This document shows positions 41,619-50,413 of a DNA stretch of 64,000 nt, piece after piece (position 1 is the first letter of the stretch; the number at the start of each line of letters is the position of its first letter). Source of the DNA: JBFWVR01 sp050246635 (GTDB lineage: Bacteria; Acidobacteriota; Vicinamibacteria; Vicinamibacterales; UBA2999). The position numbers and the translations under genes are program-made. Where the stretch lies: positions 248,001 to 312,000 of the forward strand of contig JBFWVR010000001.1 in assembly GCA_050246635.1 (NCBI GenBank). Direction: 5' to 3'. The notes under the pieces are model-generated. The model was not told where the DNA came from. It ran no database searches and was given only the letters and a program-made list of their open reading frames with translations.

Positions 41619-42809
41619 TCAGAGCTCCCTGAGCGCCGTCGGGATGGGCAGGCGTGCGGCGCGGATGGCCGGGAACAGGCCGCCGACCAGCCCCATGATC
41701 AACGCATAGACGAGGCCGAGCACGAGCAGCCGTGGCGTCACGGCAAAGGCGAAGGCCACCTGGCTGAACGTCTGGAAGTTGATGGTCGACGTCTGGTAGC
41801 CGTTGAAGCCCAGATAGGCGATCAGCCCGCCGATGGCGCCCCCGAGGGCGCCGAGTGCCAGCGACTCGGCGAGCACGGACACGACGACCGACGTGGCATT
41901 GAACCCCAGGGCGCGCAAGGTCGCAATCTCCCGTGACCGCGTCGAGACGGCGGTGTACATCGTCAGGATCGCGCCGAAGACCGCGCCGATGCCCATCAGC
42001 GTCGCGATCCCGAAGCCGACGCCCTGGATCAGGGCGCTCAGCGCGCGCGACTGCTGGGCGTAGTACTCGGTCTCGCGGCGGACCTGCACGTTCAGCTGCG
42101 GGTTCGACGTCAGCCAGTCGCGGAACATCTCGAAGCTGTCGCTGGAATCGAGCCGCGCAAGGACGGTCTGGTAGGTGTTGCCGCGCCGGTAGGCGCCCTG
42201 CAGCACGCGCGCGTCACACCAGATCTCCGACTCGGCGATGCCCCCGTCGGCCTCGAAGATGCCGACCACCCGCCAGGTGTACTGACCGGATCGAATCTCG
42301 TTGCCGACCGTGAGGCCGGCAAACTGCCCGCTGGCCCCGCGACCCACGACGACCTCGTTGGTGCCGAACTCGAGCATCCGGCCCTCGATGATGCTCGTCT
42401 CGTCGCGCACCTGCGGCGTCAGCGGGCCGATGCCGCGCATCGGCACGTTGGCGGCCGTGCCGGTGGACTTCTTCGGCAGGTCGATGATGACGTAGAGTTC
42501 CGCGGCGGCAAGGGCGGTCTGGCCGTCGCGGCGCATGCCGGGCGCCTGCCGGATGATGTCGACCTCGGATCCCCCGAGGCCGCTCGTCATCTCGCTGTCG
42601 GCGCCGCTGCGCATGACAATGGCGCGGGCGTCCGATCCCGAACCGCCCATCACGGCCGTGAACCCGGCCGCAATCGAGAGCACCGACACGAGCACGACGA
42701 CCACGCCGGCGATGCCGATGATGGCGACGCCCGACGAGCTCAGGCGCTGGGGAATCGTGCGCAGGTTGAGCGCGGTGACGGCAAGGGTCTGGCCAATCCA
42801 GTTGAACAT
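41619..42809 (-). CDS. ABC transporter permease, MacB/FtsX type (second permease)
   Basis: A 396-residue permease with an N-terminal membrane helix (VAIIGIAGVVVVLVSVLSIAAGF), a MacB-like periplasmic domain (residues about 60-260) and three C-terminal helices including the FtsX region (YTAVSTRSREIATLRALGFNATSVV). Fourth gene of an adaptor/ATPase/permease/permease operon. Probably works in efflux or lipoprotein-type transport together with the permease encoded just upstream. Confidence 0.88.
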   Translation of the reverse strand: MFNWIGQTLAVTALNLRTIPQRLSSSGVAIIGIAGVVVVLVSVLSIAAGFTAVMGGSGSDARAIVMRSGADSEMTSGLGGSEVDIIRQAPGMRRDGQTALAAAELYVIIDLPKKSTGTAANVPMRGIGPLTPQVRDETSIIEGRMLEFGTNEVVVGRGASGQFAGLTVGNEIRSGQYTWRVVGIFEADGGIAESEIWCDARVLQGAYRRGNTYQTVLARLDSSDSFEMFRDWLTSNPQLNVQVRRETEYYAQQSRALSALIQGVGFGIATLMGIGAVFGAILTMYTAVSTRSREIATLRALGFNATSVVVSVLAESLALGALGGAIGGLIAYLGFNGYQTSTINFQTFSQVAFAFAVTPRLLVLGLVYALIMGLVGGLFPAIRAARLPIPTALREL

Positions 42810-42820
42810 GTCCCGCTCCC

Positions 42821-43972
42821 TCAGTTGCGCCGCAGCGCGGTCGTGATTCGCAGCTGCATCGCGGTCACTGCCGGCAGGGCGCCGGAGATGACCCCCAGGC
42901 CGAGCACCAAAAGGGCGCCGACGGCGACGTCCCGCGCGGGCAGGACGAAGATCGGCAGCATCCCGCCCGTGGGATCGCCCTGCTGGACGATGAGCCATGC
43001 GGCCAGGAGGCCGGCACCACCGCCAATCACCGAGATCAGCGCGGCCTCGCCAAGCACCAGCAGCAGGATGCCGGGGCTGGAGAACCCAAGGGTCTTCAGG
43101 ACCCCGATCTCGCTGGTGCGTTCGCGCACCGACTGCGCCATGGTGTTCGCCGAGACGAGCAGCATGGTGAAGAGCACCGCCGCGACAATGGCCACCATGA
43201 TCGAGCCGATGTCGCCGACCTGCTTCGCGAAGCCCTCGACGAAGCCCTTCTCGGTGGTCGTCTTGGTCTCGGCGGAGGAGTTGGCGAACATGTCATCGAA
43301 GGTCGCCGCCATGGCCTGTGCCTGCGACGGGTCCGCGATCTTCACGACGTACCACCCGACGAGGCCTTCACCGCGGGCGCGGTTCTCGTCCAGGTAGTCG
43401 TAATGGAAGAAGAACTGCGTCTTGTCGACGCCCGCCTCGCCGTCGTAGATGCCCGAGATGTTGAACTCCCAGACCTGGCTGCCGGTCTTCGGCTGCCAGA
43501 TCGTGCCGAGGATGGGCACCCGGTCGCCGACCTTCCAGCCGAAGCGGGCGGCCAGGTCGCGGCCGACAATCGCCCCCTGCCGGTCCTCGATCCACGCCGC
43601 GCGCTGGTCGGGCGGGAGCCGGTACTCGGGATAGATCTCGAGGAACGGCTCCGGTTCGACCGCGATTTGCGCGAAGAAGTTCGACGGGTCCTGGTAGACG
43701 CCGCCGAACCAGGTGTTGTGCGTCGCGAGCACCACGCCCTCGGTGGCGTTCAGCCGCGCCTTGTACGACACGGGCAGCGGCTGGATCAGGCTCACCTTGT
43801 GGATCAGCACCAGCCGATCGAGCCCCGCCAGCTCCACGCCGAAGCTGAACGCGCCGCGGATGGTCATCAGCAGCCCGAAGAGCAGGAACGCCACGAAGAT
43901 CGACAGCAGGGTGAAGATCGTCCGTGTCTTCTTCCGCCAGAGGCTGCTCCAGAGCAGCGGCAGGTACTTCAT
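42821..43972 (-). CDS. ABC transporter permease, MacB/FtsX type (first permease)
   Basis: A 383-residue permease of the same family: N-terminal helix TIFTLLSIFVAFLLFGLLMTI, a periplasmic domain, and C-terminal helices with VRERTSEIGVLKTLGFSSPGILLLVLGEAALI. Its ATG overlaps the ATPase stop by four bases. Two distinct half-permeases suggest a heterodimeric channel. Confidence 0.9.
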   Translation of the reverse strand: MKYLPLLWSSLWRKKTRTIFTLLSIFVAFLLFGLLMTIRGAFSFGVELAGLDRLVLIHKVSLIQPLPVSYKARLNATEGVVLATHNTWFGGVYQDPSNFFAQIAVEPEPFLEIYPEYRLPPDQRAAWIEDRQGAIVGRDLAARFGWKVGDRVPILGTIWQPKTGSQVWEFNISGIYDGEAGVDKTQFFFHYDYLDENRARGEGLVGWYVVKIADPSQAQAMAATFDDMFANSSAETKTTTEKGFVEGFAKQVGDIGSIMVAIVAAVLFTMLLVSANTMAQSVRERTSEIGVLKTLGFSSPGILLLVLGEAALISVIGGGAGLLAAWLIVQQGDPTGGMLPIFVLPARDVAVGALLVLGLGVISGALPAVTAMQLRITTALRRN

Positions 43973-44655
43973 GCGACCGCCTCCTCGAGCAGGACACCCT
44001 TCTCGAGGTGCAGCGTGCGGGTGGCGCGCTCGGCCGCGCGCGGGTCGTGCGTGACCATCACGATCGTCTTGCCGTGCTGCTGGTTGAGGGCCTGCAGGAG
44101 GTCGAGGATCTCGTCACCCGACTTGCGGTCGAGATCCCCCGTCGGTTCGTCGCAGAGGAGCAGGGTCGGGTCGGTGACGATGGCTCGCGCGATGCCGACG
44201 CGCTGCTCCTGGCCGCCCGACAGCTGCCGCGGATAGTGCCTGGCCCGTTCGGCCAGCCCCACCACCTTGAGCGCGATGGCCACACGCTTGCGACGTTCGG
44301 CCTTCGAGAGCTTCGTCAGCAGCAGTGGCAGGTCGACGTTGCGCTCCGCGGTCAGCACGGGCAGCAGGTTGTACAGCTGGAACACGAACCCGATGTTGTT
44401 CGCACGCCAGCGCGACAGGCGGCTGCCCGACAGGTTGGCGATGTTCGTGCCGCCGATCTCCACCGAGCCGCTCGACGGCTGGTCGAGCCCGCCCATCAGG
44501 TTGAGCAGCGTGGTCTTGCCCGACCCGGAGGGCCCCATCAGCGCGAGGAACTCCCCCCTGGGGATGTCGAGGTTGACGCCCTTCAGGACGTCGATGCGCT
44601 CGCTGCCGCGAGTGAAGTACTTGTGGACGCCGGCGATGCGGACCAGTGAATCCAT
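43969..44655 (-). CDS. ABC transporter ATP-binding protein (LolD/MacB type)
   Basis: A 228-residue ATPase: Walker A GPSGSGKTT near residue 40, signature LSGGQEQRVGIARAI near residue 142, Walker B LLLCDEPTGDLD near residue 165, and a switch His in VMVTHDPRAAE. It powers the two adjacent FtsX-type permeases. Confidence 0.94.
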   Translation of the reverse strand: MDSLVRIAGVHKYFTRGSERIDVLKGVNLDIPRGEFLALMGPSGSGKTTLLNLMGGLDQPSSGSVEIGGTNIANLSGSRLSRWRANNIGFVFQLYNLLPVLTAERNVDLPLLLTKLSKAERRKRVAIALKVVGLAERARHYPRQLSGGQEQRVGIARAIVTDPTLLLCDEPTGDLDRKSGDEILDLLQALNQQHGKTIVMVTHDPRAAERATRTLHLEKGVLLEEAVA

Positions 44656-44661
44656 GCGCGA

Positions 44662-45891
44662 TCAGCTCCCCTTGATGACGACGGGCATGCCCTCGGCCAG
44701 CGCCGGCGGGGGCGAGACGACGACACGATCGCCGGCGGTCAGGCCTGCGGTGACCTCGAGCCGGTCGCCGTCGGTGCCGCCCGTCTGGATGGCCCGGCGC
44801 TCGACGGTCTCGCCGCGGATCAGGAACACGTAGGACGTGGCGCCGTCCTGGCGCACCGCGCTCCGCGGCACCAGCGGCATCGGGCGCGCCGCCGGCGCCG
44901 GTCCGTCGCCGTCCGCCTGGCGCAGGAAGGTGACCTTGACGCCCATGTCCGGCAGGATGCGCGGGTCGAGGGCGTCGAAGGCCAGCCGGACCAGCACGGT
45001 GGCCTTCTGCCGGTCGGCGGTCGGCACGATGGTGATGACCCGGGCCGCAATCTCCCAGTCGGGATAGGCATCGAGCACGGCGGTCACGGGCTGGCCTGCG
45101 GCAACGCGGTTGATGTAGCTCTCATTGACGTCGACCTCGATCTCGAGCGACGTCATGTCCACGATGGTGCAGATACCGGTGCGCGTGAAGCCGCCGCCGG
45201 CCGACACCGGCGACACCATCTCACCCGGCTGCGCGTCCTTCGAGATGGCGATGCCGCTGAACGGCGCGCGGATGACCGTGTCGGCCAGCGCGGTCTCCTG
45301 CACGGCAATCTGCCGCTCCGCGACGTTGACCTGCTCCTCGGCGGAGGCCAGGCGGGCGGCCAGCGAGTTCACCTCCGCCTGGGCGTCGTCGATGTCCTGG
45401 GGCGTGTTGAGGCCGTCCCGGCGCAACTGATCCTGGCGACGCAGCGTCGCGCGGGCCTGCTCGAGCCGGACCCGCGTCTCGGGCAGCGCCTGGCGCGCGG
45501 CCTCGAGCTGGGCGCGGGCCAGCCCGAGCGCGGCCCGCACCGTCGAGTCGTCCAGACGCGCCAGCACCTGGCCCTCGCGCACCTCCATGCCCTCCTCGAC
45601 GTTCACCTCGACGACCTTGCCGGTGACCTTCGAGGAGACCGTCGCGCGCCGCCGGGCCGTGACGTAGCCCGACGCGTTGAGCACGCTGGCCTGGGTGCCG
45701 GCGGCCCGTTCCGTGACCGTCGTCACCTCGACCTCGACCGGCCGCTCACGCGTCCACCAGGCCCACGCGCCCCAGCCACCCGCCACGAGCAGCACGAGCA
45801 GCACGATCCACTTCATCCAGCCCCGGCCTTCGGGGTCGACGGGCTCACGCTCGATGCGCAGCGCCGAGAGGTCGTCCATCGAATCGGTCAC
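44662..45891 (-). CDS. Efflux adaptor (HlyD/MacA-like membrane fusion protein)
   Basis: A 409-residue adaptor: cytoplasmic lead, one membrane helix (WMKWIVLLVLLVAGGWGAWAWW near residues 25-46), a lipoyl/biotinyl-like half (SSKVTGKVVEVNVEEGMEVREGQVLARLDD), a coiled-coil hairpin (residues about 110-190, Leu/Gln/Ala-rich) and beta-barrel domains. It bridges the permeases to the periplasm or an outer-membrane channel. First gene of the four-gene ABC operon. The GTG at 45891 has AGGAG eight bases upstream; a later ATG at 45879 is possible. Confidence 0.9.
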   Translation of the reverse strand: MTDSMDDLSALRIEREPVDPEGRGWMKWIVLLVLLVAGGWGAWAWWTRERPVEVEVTTVTERAAGTQASVLNASGYVTARRRATVSSKVTGKVVEVNVEEGMEVREGQVLARLDDSTVRAALGLARAQLEAARQALPETRVRLEQARATLRRQDQLRRDGLNTPQDIDDAQAEVNSLAARLASAEEQVNVAERQIAVQETALADTVIRAPFSGIAISKDAQPGEMVSPVSAGGGFTRTGICTIVDMTSLEIEVDVNESYINRVAAGQPVTAVLDAYPDWEIAARVITIVPTADRQKATVLVRLAFDALDPRILPDMGVKVTFLRQADGDGPAPAARPMPLVPRSAVRQDGATSYVFLIRGETVERRAIQTGGTDGDRLEVTAGLTAGDRVVVSPPPALAEGMPVVIKGS

Positions 45892-46050
45892 GAGAGCAGC
45901 TCCTGGGACGGGGGGAATGCCAGCCACGGCATCCTATGCGAACAAAAGGCGAACAGCAACCGATCCCCGTCAACGACGATATTGACGTCAGGCGATGAGG
46001 TGGGTTCGGCCCGGCGGGGCCGGCGGTCGGGATTCAGGATCGAGCGGCCG

Positions 46051-46230
46051 TCAGGCCGGCCCGTCGGGCGGGTCGTCGCCGCCCTTGAGGCGGCCGGCCT
46101 GCTGGAGGCTGCGGCGGAGGAGGAACTCGATCTGCGCGTTCAGGCTGCGCAGGTCGTCGTTCGCCCACCGCTGGACCGCCTCCAGCAGGCGCGGATCGAC
46201 GCGGAGCAGGAATGCCTTCCGATCGGCCAT
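46051..46230 (-). CDS. Short ribbon-helix-helix (Arc-type) DNA-binding protein
   Basis: A 59-residue protein beginning MADRKAFLLRVDPRLLEAVQ and continuing RWANDDLRSLNAQIEFLLRR. The strand (KAFLLRVD) and two helices match Arc/HicB-type ribbon-helix-helix proteins, and the SLNAQIEFLLR helix is typical. It starts 33 bp after the SPFH gene on the same strand, a pairing seen in other bacteria. It may repress the SPFH promoter, which has GTGATA half-sites (47151-47172). Confidence 0.82.
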   Translation of the reverse strand: MADRKAFLLRVDPRLLEAVQRWANDDLRSLNAQIEFLLRRSLQQAGRLKGGDDPPDGPA

Positions 46231-46263
46231 GACCCTCGACTCGCCGCGCGCGGGAGCGCGCGG

Positions 46264-47133
46264 CTACTGATAGATGGTGCCGGTGTTGATCACCGGCGTG
46301 GTCGACCGCTCGCCGCAGAGCACCACGAGCAGGTTGCTCACCATGGCCGCCCGCCGCTCCTCGTCGAGCTGCAGGATCGACTTCTCGGAGAGCATGGCCA
46401 GCGCCATCTCCACCATGCCGACGGCGCCCTCGACGATGCGCTGGCGGGCCGCGATGATCGCGCCGGCCTGCTGCCGCTGGAGCATCGCCGCGGCGATCTC
46501 CGGGGCGTACGCCAGGTGGCTGATGCGCGCCTCGATGACCTCGACCCCTGCCTTCGCCAGGCGCTCCTGGATCTCCCGCTTCAAGTGGTCGGCGACGACG
46601 CCCGTGTGCCCGCGGAGCGAGATCTGCGCCTCGTCGTGGCCATCGTACGGGTAGCTCGTGGCCAGGTTCCGCAGCGCGGCCTCGCTCTGGACGTGGACGT
46701 AGTTCTCGTAGTCGTCCACCTCGAAGATGGCCTCGGCGGTGTCCACCACCTTCCAGACCACCACGGCCGCAATCTCGATCGGGTTGCCGTCGTTGTCGTT
46801 GACCTTCAGGCGCGAGCTCTCGAAGTTGCGCACGCGCAACGACACGGCCTTCTTGGTCAGGAAGGGGTTGGCCCACCGGAGGCCCTGCACCTTCGCCGTA
46901 CCCGCGTAGGCGCCGAAGAGCTGGAGCACGCGCCCCTCGTTGGGGTTGACCATGAACAGGCCGGCGAGCAGCAGGACGTCGAGCAGGAGCCCGAGCGCGG
47001 CGGCGCCGATACGGACGGGGGCGTCGGCCTGGGCGCCAGTGACGAGGAGCCAGACGAGCACGCCGGCCGCCACGAGCAGGACCAGCACGACGGGAAGACC
47101 GGGAACACCGTGGGCGTCGCGTTCGCGAATCAT
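46264..47133 (-). CDS. SPFH/band-7 (stomatin-like) membrane protein
   Basis: A 289-residue protein with two N-terminal membrane helices (LPVVLVLLVAAGVLVWLLVTG and GAAALGLLLDVLLLAGLFMV). An SPFH domain follows (NPNEGRVLQLFGAYAGTAKVQGLRWANPF, IEIAAVVVWKVVDTAEAIFEVDDYENYVHVQSEAALR), then a helical segment (AGVEVIEARISHLAYAPEIAAAMLQRQQA). Such proteins scaffold membrane microdomains; no partner protease (NfeD) is adjacent. The ATG has AAGGAGG ten bases upstream. Confidence 0.92.
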   Translation of the reverse strand: MIRERDAHGVPGLPVVLVLLVAAGVLVWLLVTGAQADAPVRIGAAALGLLLDVLLLAGLFMVNPNEGRVLQLFGAYAGTAKVQGLRWANPFLTKKAVSLRVRNFESSRLKVNDNDGNPIEIAAVVVWKVVDTAEAIFEVDDYENYVHVQSEAALRNLATSYPYDGHDEAQISLRGHTGVVADHLKREIQERLAKAGVEVIEARISHLAYAPEIAAAMLQRQQAGAIIAARQRIVEGAVGMVEMALAMLSEKSILQLDEERRAAMVSNLLVVLCGERSTTPVINTGTIYQ

Positions 47134-47150
47134 GGGGGCACCGCCTCCTT

Positions 47151-47191
47151 GTGATACCGAAGTGATATCACTATGAAATCGCGACCGTCAA
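47151..47191 (-). promoter_or_regulatory. SPFH promoter with three GTGATA half-sites
   Basis: The perfect palindrome AGTGATATCACT (47161-47172) plus a third half-site GTGATACC (47151-47158) in direct repeat. On the minus strand TTGACG (47191-47186) is followed, after 18 bp, by TATCAC inside the palindrome. Multiple spaced half-sites are typical of ribbon-helix-helix operators. Confidence 0.65.
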
Positions 47192-47234
47192 GCATATCCG
47201 CCGGTCGGACCCCGCGGCGGCCCGTGGCCTCGAG

Positions 47235-48050
47235 CTAGCCGCGTCGGGCGACGGTGCGGCCGACGAGGGTCTCGTAGAGGGGGTAGGGGAGCACCCGAAG
47301 CGCCTTCATGAACCAGGAGAAGCGGGCGGGGAAGTGGATCTCCTTCCGCTTGCGGGCCAGTCCGCGCACGATGATGCGGGCGGCGTCGTCGGCATCGATC
47401 AGCGCCGGCATCGCGAAGTCGTTCCGGTCGGTGAGGGGAGTGCGGACGAACCCCGGGTTGATGACCGTCACGTCGATACCGAGGGGGGCCAGGTCGAACC
47501 GCAGGGCGTCCATGGTGAGGATGACCGCCGCCTTCGATGCGCCGTAGGCCGCCGCGGTCGGCAGCGCGCGGTACCCGGCGAGGCTGGCGACGGCGGCGAC
47601 GTGGCCCCGTCCGCGGCGCCGCATGCCGGGGGTGACCGCTTCGAGCCCATAGATGACGCTCAGGTAGTTGACACGCGCGAGCGCCTCGAAGTCCTCCGCG
47701 TCGATGGCCGCGCCGGACACGGGCCGGTGCGTGCCGGCGTTGAAGATGGCCAAATCGATGCCGCCCCAGACCGTCTCGATGCGGGCGACGGCCTCGTGCA
47801 CGGCCGTCCGGTCCGTGACGTCGACGGGCACGGCCATAACACGACCCGCCGGATGCCGTGCGGCAATCTCGTCGAGGGCCTCCGTGGTGCGCGCGCTGAT
47901 GGCGATGCGGGCGCCAGCGTCCACGAGCGGGCGGACGAGCGCCTCACCGATGCCGGAACTCGCCCCGGTCAGCCAGATGCGCGCGCCCTCGAACGGCCGG
48001 CCTGGAATACGTCCGCCGGGTGCGGGGTTATCGGTGGGCGAACGGGACAC
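47235..48050 (-). CDS. Short-chain dehydrogenase/reductase
   Basis: A 271-residue SDR: cofactor motif LTGASSGIGEALV near residue 22, NAG motif in IFNAGTHRP near residue 97, and catalytic YGASK (Tyr-x3-Lys) near residue 165. The end (IHFPARFSWFMKALRVLPYPLYETLV) is typical of SDRs in cyclopropane-lipid clusters. The GTG at 48050 is chosen; it leaves only 12 bp to the divergent FAD-oxidoreductase start. A longer open frame runs on into that gene and is not used. Confidence 0.87.
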   Translation of the reverse strand: MSRSPTDNPAPGGRIPGRPFEGARIWLTGASSGIGEALVRPLVDAGARIAISARTTEALDEIAARHPAGRVMAVPVDVTDRTAVHEAVARIETVWGGIDLAIFNAGTHRPVSGAAIDAEDFEALARVNYLSVIYGLEAVTPGMRRRGRGHVAAVASLAGYRALPTAAAYGASKAAVILTMDALRFDLAPLGIDVTVINPGFVRTPLTDRNDFAMPALIDADDAARIIVRGLARKRKEIHFPARFSWFMKALRVLPYPLYETLVGRTVARRG

Positions 48051-48062
48051 GCAGGGTAGGAC

Positions 48063-49307
48063 GTGCGAATCGCCATCATCGGTGCAGGAATCTCGGGACT
48101 CTCGGCCGCGTACATGCTGGCGCAGGCGCACGAGGTCGTCGTGTTCGAGCGTGAGCCGCGAGCGGGGGGCCATGCGCATACCCACCTCGTCGGAGGCTCG
48201 GGCGCGCCCGTGCCCGTGGACACCGGGTTCATGGTGTTCAACACCCGCACGTACCCCAACTTCGTCCGCCTGCTCGAGGCGCTCCAGGTGCCCTCACGGC
48301 CCAGCGACATGTCGTTTGGCGTGCGCTGCCGGCGCTGCGGGCTCGAGTACTCGAGCGTGGGCCCGGGCGGCCTGTTCGCCCAGCGGCGCCGCATGGCCGA
48401 CCCGGGCCACTGGGCCATGCTGGCCGACATCGTGCGCTTCTTCCGGGCTGGCCGGGACGCCCTGACCGACGGCATGGCCGATCAGGAGACGCTCGGAGCA
48501 TTCCTCGCACGCCACGGCTTCGGGACCGGCCTGGTCCGTCACTTCGTCCTGCCGATGGGGGGCGCCATCTGGTCGGCGTCGGCCGGGGACATGCTCGCGT
48601 TCCCGGCGGGCTCATTCCTCCGGTTCCTGGAGAACCATGGCCTGCTCGCGGCGACGGGCCAGCCGGTGTGGCGCACGATCGCGGGTGGCAGCCGGACGTA
48701 TGTCGATGCCATCTGCGCCCGGCTCGACGGGGGGGTGAGATGCGGCCAACCGGCCCGGCGGATCCTCCGCGACGCGGAGGGCGTCGGAGTAGAGACGATG
48801 GGAGGGCGGCAGGAGCGGTTCGACCGGGTCGTGATGGCAACGCACGCGGACGAGGCCCTCGCGTTGCTGGGTGATGCGTCGGAGGCCGAACGTGCGGCCC
48901 TTGGCGCGTTCCGCTACTCACGCAACGACACGTGGCTCCACACCGATACGTCCACCCTCCCCGGCCGCGCCGCCGCGCGCGCATCGTGGAACTGCGATCT
49001 GGTCGACTGCGAGGACGAGCAGGCGCCGGTCTCGGTCACCTATGACCTCAGCCGGCTTCAGGGCATCGGGGGGCAGTATCTCTGTTCCCTGAACCCGGTC
49101 GCGCCTGTCGGGGGCGAGGTCCTCGCGCGGATGGAGTACATGCACCCCATCCTGGATGGCCCCGCGCTCGCGGCGCAGGCCGCGGTCACCCGGCTGAACG
49201 GGCAGCGGCACACCTATTACTGCGGCGCCCACCTGCGATATGGATTCCACGAGGATGGTGTCGTCTCGGCGCTGGCCGTGACACGGGCATTCGGTCTCGG
49301 GCTCTAA
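48063..49307 (+). CDS. FAD-dependent oxidoreductase of the cyclopropane-lipid cluster
   Basis: A 414-residue amine-oxidase-like flavoprotein: Rossmann motif IIGAGISGLSAAYMLAQAH at residues 5-23, then EREPRAGGHAHTH, and FMVFNTRTYPNFVRLLEALQV. This family sits next to DUF1365 and cyclopropane-synthase genes in many bacteria and is linked to modified membrane lipids. GTG start. Confidence 0.9.
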   Translation: MRIAIIGAGISGLSAAYMLAQAHEVVVFEREPRAGGHAHTHLVGGSGAPVPVDTGFMVFNTRTYPNFVRLLEALQVPSRPSDMSFGVRCRRCGLEYSSVGPGGLFAQRRRMADPGHWAMLADIVRFFRAGRDALTDGMADQETLGAFLARHGFGTGLVRHFVLPMGGAIWSASAGDMLAFPAGSFLRFLENHGLLAATGQPVWRTIAGGSRTYVDAICARLDGGVRCGQPARRILRDAEGVGVETMGGRQERFDRVVMATHADEALALLGDASEAERAALGAFRYSRNDTWLHTDTSTLPGRAAARASWNCDLVDCEDEQAPVSVTYDLSRLQGIGGQYLCSLNPVAPVGGEVLARMEYMHPILDGPALAAQAAVTRLNGQRHTYYCGAHLRYGFHEDGVVSALAVTRAFGLGL

Positions 49308-49309
49308 GG

Positions 49310-49378
49310 GCCACAGATGACACAGAGGGGTGAGGAGACACAGATGCACAGATGGAACGGGATGCACAGATGAGTCCT
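49310..49378 (+). repeat. 8-bp repeat family CACAGATG
   Basis: Four CACAGATG copies with a related ACACAGAGG, irregularly spaced between the FAD oxidoreductase stop and the DUF1365 gene. The 179-bp gap 49308-49486 shows no gene. Confidence 0.75.
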
Positions 49379-49486
49379 GCTGGGCATTCGGGTCCTCACG
49401 AGGGCCAGCGGGGCGAGGCCGAACGGGCGCGGAGCGCTGAGTCCGAGCGAGGGCCACGGGGCCGGGTCCTGCCGGAGGCCAACGCG

Positions 49487-50275
49487 GTGCCGGGGCGTGT
49501 ACGCTCCCGGCTCCTCACCGGAACGGTGATGCACCACCGCGTCTCGCCTCGTCCGCACGGGTTCCGGTACCGGGTGCTGATGTTCGGGCTGGATCTGGAC
49601 GAGCTGCCAGCGCTCGACCGGCGGCTGCGGCTCTTCGGCGTCGAGCGTGCCCGTCCGGTCAGCTTCCGCGCGGGCGACCACGTCGGCGAGCCGCCGCAGG
49701 CCCTCCGGGCGCGCGTGGAGCGGGTCGTCTCGGATGCCGGCATCGACACGCCGATCGCCCGCATCGAGTTGGTCACGCAGTGCCGCGTCTTCGGCTACGT
49801 GTTCAATCCCGTGAGCTTCTTCCTGTGTCACGACGCGCACGGCGGGTTGGCAGCCATCGTCGCCGAGGTGCACAACACCTTCGGGGACAGGCACTGCTAC
49901 GTGCTGCCGGGTGCGGAACCCGGTGAGGGCGGAGCCCGGCGTTCGGTGTGGCGGGACAAGAAGGTCCTGCACGTGTCCCCGTTCTTCACGCTGGACGGGA
50001 CCTACCGGTTCCAGTTCGACCTGAGCGACGAGCGCGTCGACGTGCGGATCGACCTGCACCGCGCGGGCGCGCCCGTCTTCGTGTCGCGGCTGGCCCTGCA
50101 GGCGGGGCCGATCACCGACGGGGCCATCGCCCGGGCGCTCGTGGCCCAGCCGCTGTCGACGCTCAAGGTGGTCGCGGCGATTCACTGGGAGGCGCTGCGT
50201 CTCTGGCGCAAGCGCCTGCCCGTTCACCGCCGTCCGGCGTACGACCCCGACGCCGCGCGTCGGACCGGCGCCTGA
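49487..50275 (+). CDS. DUF1365 family protein
   Basis: A 262-residue protein: RSRLLTGTVMHHRVSPRPHGFRYRVLMFGLDLDEL at the N-terminus, then ELVTQCRVFGYVFNPVSFFLCHD, NTFGDRHCYVL, KVLHVSPFFTLDGTYRF. DUF1365 always accompanies the adjacent FAD oxidoreductase and cyclopropane synthase; its reaction is not established. The GTG at 49487 is chosen because GGAGG lies eight bases upstream; the longer open frame would add about 45 non-conserved residues. Confidence 0.9.
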   Translation: MPGRVRSRLLTGTVMHHRVSPRPHGFRYRVLMFGLDLDELPALDRRLRLFGVERARPVSFRAGDHVGEPPQALRARVERVVSDAGIDTPIARIELVTQCRVFGYVFNPVSFFLCHDAHGGLAAIVAEVHNTFGDRHCYVLPGAEPGEGGARRSVWRDKKVLHVSPFFTLDGTYRFQFDLSDERVDVRIDLHRAGAPVFVSRLALQAGPITDGAIARALVAQPLSTLKVVAAIHWEALRLWRKRLPVHRRPAYDPDAARRTGA

Positions 50276-50413
50276 CCACCCGGTGGCAGGTATGCCCGGC
50301 GTCGGTACCGGACGCTCGGTTCCCGCGGCCGGGAGCGTCGCGAATCACCACCGCACAGGCAGTACTGAGTCACAGCAGACCGTCCACCAGAGTCCGATTC
50401 GAGGGACAGCGAG

